Assembly: GCF_900089075.1 (NCBI RefSeq)
Contig: NZ_LT593746.1
Coordinates: 556,920-620,919 of the forward strand
Length of the DNA stretch: 64,000 bases
From: Vaginella massiliensis
GTDB lineage: Bacteria > Bacteroidota > Bacteroidia > Flavobacteriales > Weeksellaceae
Direction: 5' to 3'
The position numbers and the translations under genes were made by a program. The notes beneath the pieces are model-generated. The model was not told the origin of the DNA and ran no database searches. It saw only the letters and a list, made by a program, of their open reading frames with translations. Shown here piece after piece: positions 27,471 to 36,759 of this stretch. Positions within the stretch are counted from its first letter, which is position 1. Each line of letters opens with the position of its first letter.

Positions 27471-29168
27471 ATGAAATTGAATGCTTCGTTTTTCTTCTAC
27501 GTTTTCTGTATCCTATTCGTAGGTTGTGCAAGAATCGGAACGCCAAGCGGTGGAACGCGAGATGTTGATCCGCCGGTATTTTTGGGCTCGTTCCCCGACA
27601 CGCTTTCGACCAATGTAGACCCTAATATCAAAGAGATTACCCTTGATTTTGACGAATATATTGTGCTACGAGATTATAGCAAAAACAGCGTAATTTCACC
27701 TCCATTCGAACGCAATCCTATTGTATCTCCTCAAGGTACGGCAAACAAGAAAATCACCATCAAACTGCAAGAACCTTTGAAGCCCAATACCACCTATAAT
27801 TTCAACTTTGGCGATGCGGTGCGAGACAATAACGAGGGCAATATTCTATCCAACTTTTCGTATGTTTTCTCGACAGGAAATTACATCGATTCGTTGCAAT
27901 TGAGTGGTAGAGTAAAAGATTCTTACCAAAGAAAACAGCCAGAGAAAATTTTGGTCGGATTGTATAAGTGGGATGAGCATTACAACGATAGCCTCATCAT
28001 ACAGAAAAAACCTTATTACATCACGCGAGCAGATGCAGACGGAAATTATACCCTGAAATATTTGGCAGAGGGAGATTATCGATTGATGGCTTTTGCGGAT
28101 GATGTAGAAAACAATCAGTTTGATTTCGGAAAGGAAAAAATTGCCTTTCATACCCAAAAAGTGAATCTGAATAAGCATGAAAAGATCAATTTGACACTTT
28201 TCTCACAAAAACCGAATTATCGAGCAGTAAGGGCAGAGCAGAAGGGTTACGGACAGCTTTTGATCAAAACAGAAGGTTTGCAAGATTCGATCAAAATCAC
28301 TCCAATTGCAAAGAATTATCGCACAGCGCTCATCGAGCAATTTCCCAATCAAGACTCGATTGTCTTTTGGTTCAATCCAAAAATAGACACCCTGTCGAAC
28401 CGAAACCAACGTCTGAAATTTGAGTTGGATAATCAGGGTCATAAAAATGAGTTGACCGCCTTGTACAGCGAGCCAAAAGAAGAATTCGTCTTCAAAGTTA
28501 CCACCAATGTAGGCACTACAGTGGCACCAAATCAGCCTGTGAAATTGATAGGGAATGCACCGATTGTTTCTTGGAACAAAGCAGATATCGAATTGTTTCG
28601 AGATTCGATTCAAATACCATTCGAGGTGAGAAAAAATCCGAAAAACCGCAACGAATTGTTCATTGATTTCGAAAAAGATTACGATCAACATTTCGAGATT
28701 AATTTATATCCAAAAGCCATTCAGAACATTTTCAGCTTACCGCATGACACCATCGTGTACAAGTTTGCGACAGGCAAATCGATGGATTTTGGCAACCTGA
28801 AACTCACGATTGCCAATTTGCCAACAAAGCCGTTTATATTGCAATTCCTCAAAAGAGATAAAGATCAGCTTGTAGAAGAGTTCTATGGCAATCAGTCGGT
28901 TTTTGAGTTCAAAAATCTAGAAGCAACCGAATATTATTTCAGACTTTTGGTTGATGAAAACGAAAACGGCAAGTGGGATAGTGGCGATGTACTAAAGGGA
29001 ATTCAGCCAGAGTCGGCTTATATATACCCCAGCCTCATCAATATTCGCAAAATGTGGGATGCCGATGAAACTTGGATTTTGGGCGAATCGAAAGAAGAAG
29101 AAACTAAAGAGCCTATTCGCCGCAACATTCCTAACCCACGGGAGGGGCGAGGTATACAAACGGACTAG
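27471..29168 (+). CDS. Ig-like domain lipoprotein (Big_5 type)
   Basis: The 565-residue precursor has a lipobox ending in Cys19 (LFVGC), then GTPSGGTRDVDPP, a common beginning in this flavobacterial family. The first domain (about 35-135) is a Big_5 Ig-like module with the pattern SFPDTLSTNV...YNFNFGDAVRDNNEGN. A carboxypeptidase-regulatory-like module follows with YLAEGDYRLMAFADDVENNQ, and near the C-terminus another similar segment (FRLLVDENENGKWDSGD). It is probably an outer membrane or periplasmic structural lipoprotein. The end overlaps the facing DUF2752 gene by 38 bp. Confidence 0.85.
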   Translation: MKLNASFFFYVFCILFVGCARIGTPSGGTRDVDPPVFLGSFPDTLSTNVDPNIKEITLDFDEYIVLRDYSKNSVISPPFERNPIVSPQGTANKKITIKLQEPLKPNTTYNFNFGDAVRDNNEGNILSNFSYVFSTGNYIDSLQLSGRVKDSYQRKQPEKILVGLYKWDEHYNDSLIIQKKPYYITRADADGNYTLKYLAEGDYRLMAFADDVENNQFDFGKEKIAFHTQKVNLNKHEKINLTLFSQKPNYRAVRAEQKGYGQLLIKTEGLQDSIKITPIAKNYRTALIEQFPNQDSIVFWFNPKIDTLSNRNQRLKFELDNQGHKNELTALYSEPKEEFVFKVTTNVGTTVAPNQPVKLIGNAPIVSWNKADIELFRDSIQIPFEVRKNPKNRNELFIDFEKDYDQHFEINLYPKAIQNIFSLPHDTIVYKFATGKSMDFGNLKLTIANLPTKPFILQFLKRDKDQLVEEFYGNQSVFEFKNLEATEYYFRLLVDENENGKWDSGDVLKGIQPESAYIYPSLINIRKMWDADETWILGESKEEETKEPIRRNIPNPREGRGIQTD

Positions 29169-29562
29169 CCGGAATGTTGCGCAACATGGCATAAAGCGCT
29201 AAAAAAATGATAAAATAGCCCGCATATCGGGGCGAAATATGAAACGAATTCAATAGTCTTTGATTTCCGAGAATCCACGATTCTATGATCATGTAATAAA
29301 GATAGAGTCCGCCTGCAACGACAAACGGAACCAAAACATTGTGTCGTAATGCCGTAAGAAATTGCCCATGCAACAAAAAATGCAAAGCTCGTTGTCCGCC
29401 ACAGCCCGGACACCACAGTCCGGTCAGTTGATGAAAGAGACATGGCAAAGCAAACGGACTATGATCGTGGTAAAAATCATGAAAGAAAATGAAAAAAGCA
29501 ATGGGCAAACACGCTGCCAACGCATAAACCAGAATCCGTTTCATCAGCTTGGGGCTCATCAT
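29131..29562 (-). CDS. DUF2752 family membrane protein
   Basis: The 143-residue protein has three or four hydrophobic helices and the DUF2752 hallmark CPGCGGQRALHFLLHG. The CxxC pair is conserved in the family and may bind metal or a cofactor; the function is unknown. Its start overlaps the stop of the dispanin-like gene by 4 bp, so the two are probably translated together. The 3' end overlaps the facing Ig-like lipoprotein gene. Confidence 0.85.
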   Translation of the reverse strand: MMSPKLMKRILVYALAACLPIAFFIFFHDFYHDHSPFALPCLFHQLTGLWCPGCGGQRALHFLLHGQFLTALRHNVLVPFVVAGGLYLYYMIIESWILGNQRLLNSFHISPRYAGYFIIFLALYAMLRNIPASPFVYLAPPVG

Positions 29563-29948
29563 TCAACATCGTATCCTTGTTGTTGCAAATACTCTAAATA
29601 TCTTTCAGAAAACACATTTACATCACTTGTAGCGATGGCATAGATTGAAAAAATCAAACCTAAAATACCTAAGCCCAAAGCGACATAAGAAAGTATTTTG
29701 GCGTTTTTGGCAGCTTTTTCAGCACCCAAATAGTCGCCTGCATCGTATTTAGTATTGACTTGGGTTGCCATCACAATCGCAACAACGCCAGCTATAAAAC
29801 CAGGAAAACAAAAAGGTGAACACAATCCGACAACCGTGCCAACAATCGCAAGCAATAAATTGTTCTTCGGTTTTGCAGATTGATTTTCCCAGTCGAAAGA
29901 AGAATTTCCGAATTGGTTTTGTGGTTGAAAAGGTGTTTGATGATCCAT
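29559..29948 (-). CDS. CD225/dispanin-like or CCC-motif small membrane protein
   Basis: The 129-residue protein begins with a Gln/Asn/Pro-rich cytoplasmic tail, then a re-entrant or transmembrane segment with two cysteines (GLCSPFCFPGFIAGVVAIVMA), a conserved polar linker (KYDAGDYLGAEKAAKNAK) and a second helix. That two-helix pattern is the dispanin type. In Flavobacteriia such genes often pair with DUF2752 genes, as here. The function is not established; membrane organisation is the usual suggestion. Confidence 0.78.
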   Translation of the reverse strand: MDHQTPFQPQNQFGNSSFDWENQSAKPKNNLLLAIVGTVVGLCSPFCFPGFIAGVVAIVMATQVNTKYDAGDYLGAEKAAKNAKILSYVALGLGILGLIFSIYAIATSDVNVFSERYLEYLQQQGYDVE

Positions 29949-30005
29949 AAAGCACGTTTTTTGTGTTATTAAAAATAGCTTAATTATTTAGCATTTCCCC
30001 TCTGA

Positions 30006-31367
30006 TTACTGAAACAATTTTTGATAAATCTCTTCCACTTTCGACACCCGGATAATACGTATTTGATGATCAGAATCCCTCAATTTGTTGTATTTAGACA
30101 CAAAAATTGCATCAAAACCTAGTTTTTCTGCCTCGGACACGCGTTGTTCTATTCGGTTTACAGCCCGTATTTCTCCGCTCAAACCCACTTCGCCCGCAAA
30201 ACAACAATTATCGGGCACCGTAATATCTTCATTAGAAGATAAAATAGCGGCAATGATCGCCAAATCTATCGCCGGATCATCTACTCGTATGCCGCCGGTG
30301 ATGTTGAGAAAAACATCTTTTTGATTTAAACGAAATCCGGCACGTTTTTCCAAAACAGCCAACAGCATATTCAAGCGTTTCAGGTCAAAACCTGTTGCCG
30401 AGCGTTGTGGCGTTCCGTACACCGCGGTGCTTACCAAAGCCTGAATTTCGATCAACATGGGACGCACACCCTCCAAGGTTGCCGCAACGGCGTTTCCGCT
30501 CAAGGCTTCGTCTTTTTTTGTTATTAAAACCTCCGACGGATTCACCACTTCGCGTAATCCACTGCCTTGCATTTCGTAAATTCCGATTTCGGCAGTAGAA
30601 CCAAATCGATTTTTATTGGCCCTCAAAATGCGGTAGATGTGATTGCGATCTCCCTCGAACTGCAAAACCACGTCTACCATGTGTTCCAAAATTTTGGGTC
30701 CAGCAATCACTCCTTCTTTGGTAATATGACCGATGAGAATCACAGGCGTATTGGTTTCTTTGGCATATTGTATCAGCTCTGAAGTGGTTTCTCTGATTTG
30801 TGAAATAGTGCCCGCAGACGAATCGATAAGCGAAGTTTGAAGCGTTTGCACAGAATCTACAATAATCATCTGTGGCTGAATCTCTTTTGCGTGGGCAAAT
30901 ATTTTCTGAGTATTGGTTTCGGGTAGAACATAACATTGGTTCGATTCTATCCCGATGCGTTCTGCACGCAGTTTTACCTGATTCACACTTTCTTCTCCCG
31001 ACACGTATAAAATTTTGATGGTATCAAGTTTCAATGCGACTTGCAACATTAGCGTAGATTTTCCGACGCCGGGTTCACCACCGACCAAAATCACCGAGCC
31101 TGGCACAACGCCACCGCCCAAAACGCGATCGAGTTCCATGTTTTTGGTACTGATTCGGGTTTCGCCTAACGGACTCACCTCGCGTATGTTGAGTGCTTTG
31201 GTAGGAGTTTTGATCGTTGGATTTTTCCACAGTTTGTTGGATTCGCCCTTGTCGATTACCTCTTCGACAATGGTGTTCCATTCGCCACAATTTTTACATT
31301 GTCCCATCCATTGAGCGTATTGTGTGCCGCAATGCTGGCAGAGGTATGTTGTTTTGATTTTTGCCAT
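30006..31367 (-). CDS. radA: DNA repair protein RadA
   Basis: The ATG at 31367 gives 453 residues beginning MAKIKTTYLCQHCG. The N-terminal zinc finger (CQHC ... CKNC), the Walker A motif GGEPGVGKST, the RadA-specific KNRFGS motif and the C-terminal Lon-like domain are all present. RadA is a branch-migration helicase that helps recombination and repair. The longer start at 31385 is unlikely because a TATTTTTG -7 box (31383-31390, minus strand) covers it. Confidence 0.96.
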   Translation of the reverse strand: MAKIKTTYLCQHCGTQYAQWMGQCKNCGEWNTIVEEVIDKGESNKLWKNPTIKTPTKALNIREVSPLGETRISTKNMELDRVLGGGVVPGSVILVGGEPGVGKSTLMLQVALKLDTIKILYVSGEESVNQVKLRAERIGIESNQCYVLPETNTQKIFAHAKEIQPQMIIVDSVQTLQTSLIDSSAGTISQIRETTSELIQYAKETNTPVILIGHITKEGVIAGPKILEHMVDVVLQFEGDRNHIYRILRANKNRFGSTAEIGIYEMQGSGLREVVNPSEVLITKKDEALSGNAVAATLEGVRPMLIEIQALVSTAVYGTPQRSATGFDLKRLNMLLAVLEKRAGFRLNQKDVFLNITGGIRVDDPAIDLAIIAAILSSNEDITVPDNCCFAGEVGLSGEIRAVNRIEQRVSEAEKLGFDAIFVSKYNKLRDSDHQIRIIRVSKVEEIYQKLFQ

Positions 31368-31461
31368 GCAAAAGATTTTAGTCAAAAATACAACAAATCG
31401 AACGTTAATAAATCGTGGAGAATAGATTTATGAAAAGATAAAAATATTAGCCCAAAAATTA

Positions 31462-31469
31462 TAAATTTG
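31462..31469 (+). promoter_or_regulatory. -7 box (TAAATTTG) upstream of malic enzyme
   Basis: This full TAnnTTTG match is 18 bases before the malic enzyme ATG at 31488. No -33 TTG is seen at the standard distance. Confidence 0.4.
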
Positions 31470-31487
31470 GTAAAAAAGTAACGTGTG

Positions 31488-33752
31488 ATGAAGAACAACA
31501 ATCGTAAGCAAGACGCACTCCATTACCACTCAATGGGTAAACCAGGTAAAATTGCAGTAGTGCCAACCAAACCAACCAATACCCAAAGAGATTTGTCTTT
31601 GGCCTATTCGCCAGGCGTGGCAGAGCCGTGTTTGGAAATCGAAAAAAATCCTGAAAATGCGTACCAATACACTGCCAAAGGTAATTTGGTGGCAGTAATC
31701 AGCAACGGAACAGCCGTTTTGGGATTGGGTGATATTGGAGCACAAGCCTCGAAACCCGTGATGGAAGGTAAAGGTTTGCTGTTCAAAATATTTGCCGATA
31801 TCGATGTGTTTGATATTGAATTGGACACCAAAAACGTAGAAGAATTTATCCAAATTGTAAAAGTAATGCAACCCACATTTGGCGGGGTGAATTTGGAAGA
31901 TATAAAAGCTCCTGAATGTTTCGAAATCGAAAGAAGATTGAAAGAAGAGTTGGACATCCCTGTCATGCACGACGATCAACATGGTACCGCGATTATCTCG
32001 GGCGCGGCTTTGATCAATGCTTGCGAATTGCAAGGAAAACGTCTCGATGAGGTAATGGTTGTGGTGAATGGAGCAGGAGCAGCCGCAATTTCGTGCACGG
32101 CGATGTACGAATCGTTGGGCGTAAAACGAGAAAATATTGTGATGTTGGATAGCAAAGGCGTCATCAGAAAAGATAATTCAAACCTACCCGAAAGCAAGGC
32201 AACTTATGCGACTTCTAGAGACCTCTACACCTTGGAAGATGCCATAAAAGATGCCGACGTTTTTATTGGGTTATCAGCTGCCGATGTGCTTTCACCCGAA
32301 ATGCTGTTGACGATGGCCGACAAACCAATTGTTTTTGCCATGGCAAATCCGAATCCCGAAATTTCGTACGATTTGGCGACGGCAACTCGCCAAGATGTGG
32401 TCATGGCAACTGGGCGTTCAGACTATCCCAATCAGGTGAACAATGTATTGGGCTTTCCGTATATTTTCAGAGGAGCATTGGATGTGCGAGCTACCACCAT
32501 CAACGAAGAAATGAAAATTGCTGCGGTATACGCTATTGCAGAATTGGCAAAACAATCGGTACCCGAAGAAGTGAGCAGAGCCTACAACAACAATTTATTG
32601 AAATTTGGTAAAGAATACATCATACCAAAACCAAATGACCCACGATTGCTTACAGAGGTATCTTCTGCTGTTGCAAAAGCTGCTATGGAAACAGGCGTTG
32701 CCAAATCGAATATCGAAGATTGGGCTGCTTACAAAACGCAACTCGTCAAACGATTGGGTAAAGACAATCCGATTTTGCGCAATCTGACTGCCACAGCAAA
32801 ATCTAACCCGAAAAAAGTGGTGTTTGTTGATGGAGATCGATACGAAATTTTGCGTGCTGCCCAAATTGTAAAAGAAGAAGGCATTGCCGAACCCATTATT
32901 TTGGGGCGAATAGAAAAAGTAAAGAAAATCATCAACGATTATTTACTCGAACTGGACGATGTCGAAATCATCGATCCGTATTTGGAGCAAGAAAGTGAGC
33001 AGTACCAAAAATATGCACAATTCTTATACGAGAAGCGCCAACGCAAAGGCGTTACCTTGCACGACGCCCGAAAACTGTTGAAAGATCGAAATTATTTTGC
33101 AGCCTGCATGGTAGAGTTTGGCGAAGCAGATACGCTGATTTCGGGTATGACGAGAAATTATTCGGCTTCAATACGCCCAGCGTTAGAAATAATTGGTGCA
33201 AGAGACCACGCAAAAGTGTCGAGTATGTATATGATGTTGACCGATCGTGGGGCTATTTTTATGGGCGATACAACGGTAAATGTGAATCCGAACGCACAAG
33301 AGTTGGTCGATATTGCCTTACAACTCAACGAGTCGATCAGAAAATTGAACATCACGCCAAGAATTGCGATGTTGTCGTATTCTAATTTTGGATCGAATGG
33401 TGGCGAAACTCCGACCAAAGTGCAAGAGGCGGTGCGTATTTTACACGAGCAACATCCCGAAGTGATTATCGATGGCGATATTCAGGCGAATTTTGCGGTG
33501 AATAAAGAAAAAATGCAGGCAAATTTCCCGTTTTGTAAACTCAAAGAGCATACGGTCAATACCTTGGTTTTTCCGAATTTAGAATCGGCAAATATGTCGT
33601 ATAAGTTGTTGCAAGAGTTAGGAAATATCGAGGCTGTTGGGCCAATTTTGTTGGGAATGAAAAAACCTATACATCTCTTGCAGCTAGACAGTAGCGTGCG
33701 CGAAATTGTAAACATGGTCACCATTGCAGTGATCGATGCTCAAACGAGATAA
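31488..33752 (+). CDS. maeB: NADP-dependent malic enzyme (MaeB type)
   Basis: The 754-residue enzyme has an N-terminal malic enzyme part (about 1-420) with LSLAYSPGVAEPC, MHDDQHGTAIISGAAL and the NAD(P)-binding VVVNGAGAAAISC, followed by a C-terminal phosphate acetyltransferase-like domain (about 430-754). That hybrid is MaeB. It decarboxylates malate to pyruvate and supplies NADPH; the C-terminal domain is thought to bind acetyl-CoA as a regulator. A GTG at 31485 adjoins the ATG at 31488; I use the ATG. The gene ends one base before the stop of the AraC remnant on the other strand. Confidence 0.95.
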   Translation: MKNNNRKQDALHYHSMGKPGKIAVVPTKPTNTQRDLSLAYSPGVAEPCLEIEKNPENAYQYTAKGNLVAVISNGTAVLGLGDIGAQASKPVMEGKGLLFKIFADIDVFDIELDTKNVEEFIQIVKVMQPTFGGVNLEDIKAPECFEIERRLKEELDIPVMHDDQHGTAIISGAALINACELQGKRLDEVMVVVNGAGAAAISCTAMYESLGVKRENIVMLDSKGVIRKDNSNLPESKATYATSRDLYTLEDAIKDADVFIGLSAADVLSPEMLLTMADKPIVFAMANPNPEISYDLATATRQDVVMATGRSDYPNQVNNVLGFPYIFRGALDVRATTINEEMKIAAVYAIAELAKQSVPEEVSRAYNNNLLKFGKEYIIPKPNDPRLLTEVSSAVAKAAMETGVAKSNIEDWAAYKTQLVKRLGKDNPILRNLTATAKSNPKKVVFVDGDRYEILRAAQIVKEEGIAEPIILGRIEKVKKIINDYLLELDDVEIIDPYLEQESEQYQKYAQFLYEKRQRKGVTLHDARKLLKDRNYFAACMVEFGEADTLISGMTRNYSASIRPALEIIGARDHAKVSSMYMMLTDRGAIFMGDTTVNVNPNAQELVDIALQLNESIRKLNITPRIAMLSYSNFGSNGGETPTKVQEAVRILHEQHPEVIIDGDIQANFAVNKEKMQANFPFCKLKEHTVNTLVFPNLESANMSYKLLQELGNIEAVGPILLGMKKPIHLLQLDSSVREIVNMVTIAVIDAQTR

Positions 33753-33935
33753 TTAAGGCATATTTCGGAGGAAATCGGTTGGTCGAAAACTGGTTTCTTC
33801 TCGAAATGCTAATGAAAAACTTTGTCTTGTCTTGAACCCTGCTCGTTTGGCTAAGGCTTCTATTGTCAAACTTCTTAAATGTTTTTCTTGTTCTCGCTAA
33901 ATCGAATCAAGTCATTAAAAAATGGCTGTGAATAA
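33753..33935 (-). pseudogene. C-terminal remnant of an AraC-family transcriptional regulator
   Basis: On the minus strand an open 47-codon frame (33896-33753) reads LTIEALAKRAGFKTRQSF...REETSFRPTDFLRNMP and then stops. This is the second helix-turn-helix of the AraC family. A TAG stops this frame at 33899-33897; the neighbouring frame just upstream continues plausibly with FNDLIRF, so a one-base frameshift lies near 33895. Nothing of the rest of the regulator is visible further upstream. The whole thing is too short to work. Confidence 0.65.
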
Positions 33936-34054
33936 TAAAATATTCTTTTTATATCTGTTTAAGTTTTATTAGGTAAACATATATTCTGTTAAAATTTTAC
34001 CGATATGAAAATTTTATATAATTTTAGTTTTTAAATTAACAAAAATTAATATTG

Positions 34055-34188
34055 ATGAAGAAAAACTTACTTACGTTAATACTTGTTGGCATCGGCTCGA
34101 CAAAACAAATTAAAGGATAAAAATACAGTTAGCTAACTTAGGAGTAAACGGAAAATCCTTAAAAGAGTCGGTATCAAAAATAAAATAG
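34055..34188 (+). pseudogene. Fragmentary small gene with signal-like start
   Basis: An ATG at 34055 opens a 21-codon frame (MKKNLLTLILVGIGS...) that resembles the start of a signal peptide and stops at 34120. A shifted frame from 34114 to 34188 reads QLANLGVNGKSLKESVSKIK before a TAG. Together they look like one small gene broken by a frameshift, but I recognise no family and the composition is very A+T rich. Between here and 33935 I see nothing else. Confidence 0.3.
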
Positions 34189-34193
34189 CAAAT

Positions 34194-34427
34194 AATAAGA
34201 AAAAAATCTTATTTTTAAGTGCATTTGCACTTTTTGGAACTTTTGCTTTAGCAGGGAATAAAGCAAATGTAGGCTATCAATACGATACTGCACCAGAAGG
34301 AAGGTGTTGGATTTTTATATACAATGAAAATGGAGACTTAATTGACGTGACTGTTGTTTGGGCTAGTTCTGAACGTCATTGTGCATTATTAGCCGCACAA
34401 GGTGCAAAAGAAGTACTGACAGATTAA
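34194..34427 (+). pseudogene. Small secreted protein without a canonical start codon
   Basis: An open frame of about 78 codons after the stop at 34134-34136 encodes KKILFLSAFALFGTFALAG, a textbook Sec signal with an ALA-G cleavage site. A mature part of about 55 residues follows, with two cysteines (GRCWIF, RHCALL), ending LLAAQGAKEVLTD. No ATG, GTG or TTG lies in frame upstream of the signal; the expected position reads AAT AAG AAA. Either the start codon has been lost or a rare start is used. The mature sequence is well formed, so any loss would be recent. I do not recognise the family. Confidence 0.5.
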
Positions 34428-34443
34428 AAAAAAACAGGGTTTT

Positions 34444-35214
34444 ATGCAAACCATAAAGCCCATTAAAACAATTGCTTATGAAAAATTTTTATTTTTTTTA
34501 ATGATAGGTACGCTTGTTAATGCCCAAAATTATCAACTGACGTACGAATTTTCGAACCACATTCCAGTGTTTACTAAAACGAACTATTACACCACTACCC
34601 TAAAATATGATGATCAAAACAAAGTCGCGCTTTATACGGTTTATCTAAAAGGTACCAACCAAAAAGGAGGATTAATAGATGATAATAAAATTGTCTTAAC
34701 CACCCCAAAGATTGATGATTTTCTTGTGTATCAGGATATGAAGTCAAATAAAATGTATCTACAAGATCAGATTGATATTGAAATGATGATATTCGAGGAA
34801 GAAATTCCTCAACTAAGCTGGCAATTGAGCGATGAAGAACGAGTGATAAATGATTTTGTGGTGAAAAAAGCGACGACCAGCTTTCGTGGTAGAAACTATA
34901 CCGCTTGGTACACCTTGGATATCCCGATTACTTATGGGCCTTGGAAACTAAACGGCTTACCGGGTGCAATAGTAGAAGTTACAGAGGATAAAAACAAATA
35001 CGCTTGGCATTTGAAGAGTTTCAAGAAAGTTGATGAAGAGTTGGAAAATCCAATAGCGAAGACTAAATATAAAAAACTGTCGATAAAAGAATATCCTCAA
35101 CACAAGTTTGTAGATCCAGCGCGTATTAAAGCCAAATTGAGACAAGTTAACCCAGAGGGAACTTTTCCAGCTTACCAAAGAAGTGATTTAGAATTGAAAT
35201 TTGAATGGGAATAA
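34444..35214 (+). CDS. GLPGLI family protein
   Basis: The 256-residue frame contains the family motif in WKLNGLPGAIVEV and the typical upstream YTAWYTLDIPITYGPW. GLPGLI proteins are exported proteins of Bacteroidota with unknown function, often next to TonB-receptor-like genes, as here. The in-frame ATG at 34444 gives MQTIKPIKTIAYEKFLFFLMIGTLVNAQ in two parts: an odd 12-residue extension and then a signal core ending ahead of VNAQ. An off-frame ATG at 34478 (MKNFYFF) would join the same core if the T8 tract at 34492-34499 had one more T. The original start may therefore be disrupted. The 3' end overlaps the next gene by 10 bp. Confidence 0.85.
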   Translation: MQTIKPIKTIAYEKFLFFLMIGTLVNAQNYQLTYEFSNHIPVFTKTNYYTTTLKYDDQNKVALYTVYLKGTNQKGGLIDDNKIVLTTPKIDDFLVYQDMKSNKMYLQDQIDIEMMIFEEEIPQLSWQLSDEERVINDFVVKKATTSFRGRNYTAWYTLDIPITYGPWKLNGLPGAIVEVTEDKNKYAWHLKSFKKVDEELENPIAKTKYKKLSIKEYPQHKFVDPARIKAKLRQVNPEGTFPAYQRSDLELKFEWE

Positions 35215-36676
35215 AACGCATACTATTCAGTCTGTTTTTGACGACAATATTTTTTTCACTCCAGACGTATGCGCAATCGGTTTTGTATGGAAATGTGGTG
35301 GGAGAAGATCATAATCCCATAGAAAATGTAAACGTTTATCACAAACGAAAAGATAAAATATTGGCTACAACTTCTACTACAAAAGATGGCAAATTCGAAT
35401 TGCACAACGTACAAGAAGAAGATATCATACAGTTCAGCCGTTTGGATTACAAATCCAAAACGATAACAATTCATCAATTAGACGAAATCGAGGTTATTTT
35501 AGAAACTTTTGACTTCGACGATGAAATTGTTTTAGAAGAAGTATTGCTGAAAAACAATGTACAAGTTCGCAAAGACACCATCGTTTTCAATGCCGATTTT
35601 TTTCGCACAGGAAACGAACAAAATGTAGAAGCTTTATTGAAAAAAATTCCTGGAGTTGACGTAGACTCCGAAGGAAAAATTAAAGTATTGAACAAACTCA
35701 TAGAACGCCTAATGGTCAACGGTGGAGACATGTTACGAAAAAATTATAAATATCTACTCGAGGGCTGGATGCGACCGTGATAGAAGACGTAGAACTCCAC
35801 CTCAACGACGAAGAAAATCATTTGCTACCAGGACTCAATGGTGACAAGAAACACGCGATAAATCTAAAGTTGAAAAAAAATTTTGCCAGCAATGTTTTTG
35901 GTGAATTAGAGGTGGCATATGCTTATCCAGATCGTTACAAAAGCAATAATTATCTGATGAAATTGTCTGAGAACAATAGCATCAATGCCTTTGTTTTTGC
36001 CAACAATATTGGTCGCGACGAAGCCAGAGAGGATTATCGTGGTGGTATTACAAAATATGGGCTGAATAAGATTGCTTATATGCCAATTTAATCGATTGCC
36101 TTTTTAGAAACATCTTATCAGTCTTCATTAGATTTCGAGCGAACCAATTTCAATAATCTGCAATTTTTCAACCTAAACGACTTGCTAAAGTTGAGCAAGC
36201 GAACCACACTGAAATTGAACGCGCATCAATTGTTAGACAAGAAACGGGTGCGAAATACCCATACATCAGAATATTACCAAGAAGAAGAGCCTGTGCTATT
36301 CGAACAAGAAAACACAGCAAAAACAGAGGTCAACAATCTCACCATGGTAGGCGAATTGGACAGCAACCTTGACGAAAGGAAAAAATTGCAAACTTTTAAC
36401 AGCCTCAGCAAAGGAAATCAAAACACCAAACTGAATCAAGTTTTTAATGGAATCGACAATTTTCAAGGTTTGAACCATAAGAATTTTGTCTTTCAACTCA
36501 ACGCTATTTTAACAGCAAAATCCAGGCACGACAGTATAGTGCATCAGGTCTATCAATCGACCAGTTACGAAGTTTTCAATCAGCATTTGCATGTGGCAGA
36601 ATCAAACGACGTCAACCATAAAATTGAGTAACAAAGCATTGAATATGGTGTGGGCTGGGAATCGAGATGGACATAG
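35205..36676 (+). pseudogene. Broken TonB-dependent receptor-like outer membrane protein gene
   Basis: The first frame (35205-35780) encodes a signal peptide (LFSLFLTTIFFSLQTYA), a carboxypeptidase-regulatory-like domain (VLYGNVVGEDHNPIENVNV) and the start of a plug domain (EALLKKIPGVDVDSEGKIKV). A frameshift near 35745 breaks it: the other frame reads STRGLDATVIEDVEL, which is the expected continuation, and runs to a TAA at 36089-36091. The same frame resumes to a TAA at 36629 and again to a TAG at 36674-36676. Only about half of a typical 850-900-residue receptor of this GLPGLI-linked type remains; most of the barrel is missing. At least one frameshift and two internal stops make a sequencing artefact unlikely. 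Confidence 0.8.
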
Positions 36677-36759
36677 AAGAGGTGTTGTAATAAAACCCTA
36701 TTAAATTCTGAAAGATAATGAGTTATTCGTCTAAATTTAGCTTGTAAAATATAATTTAT

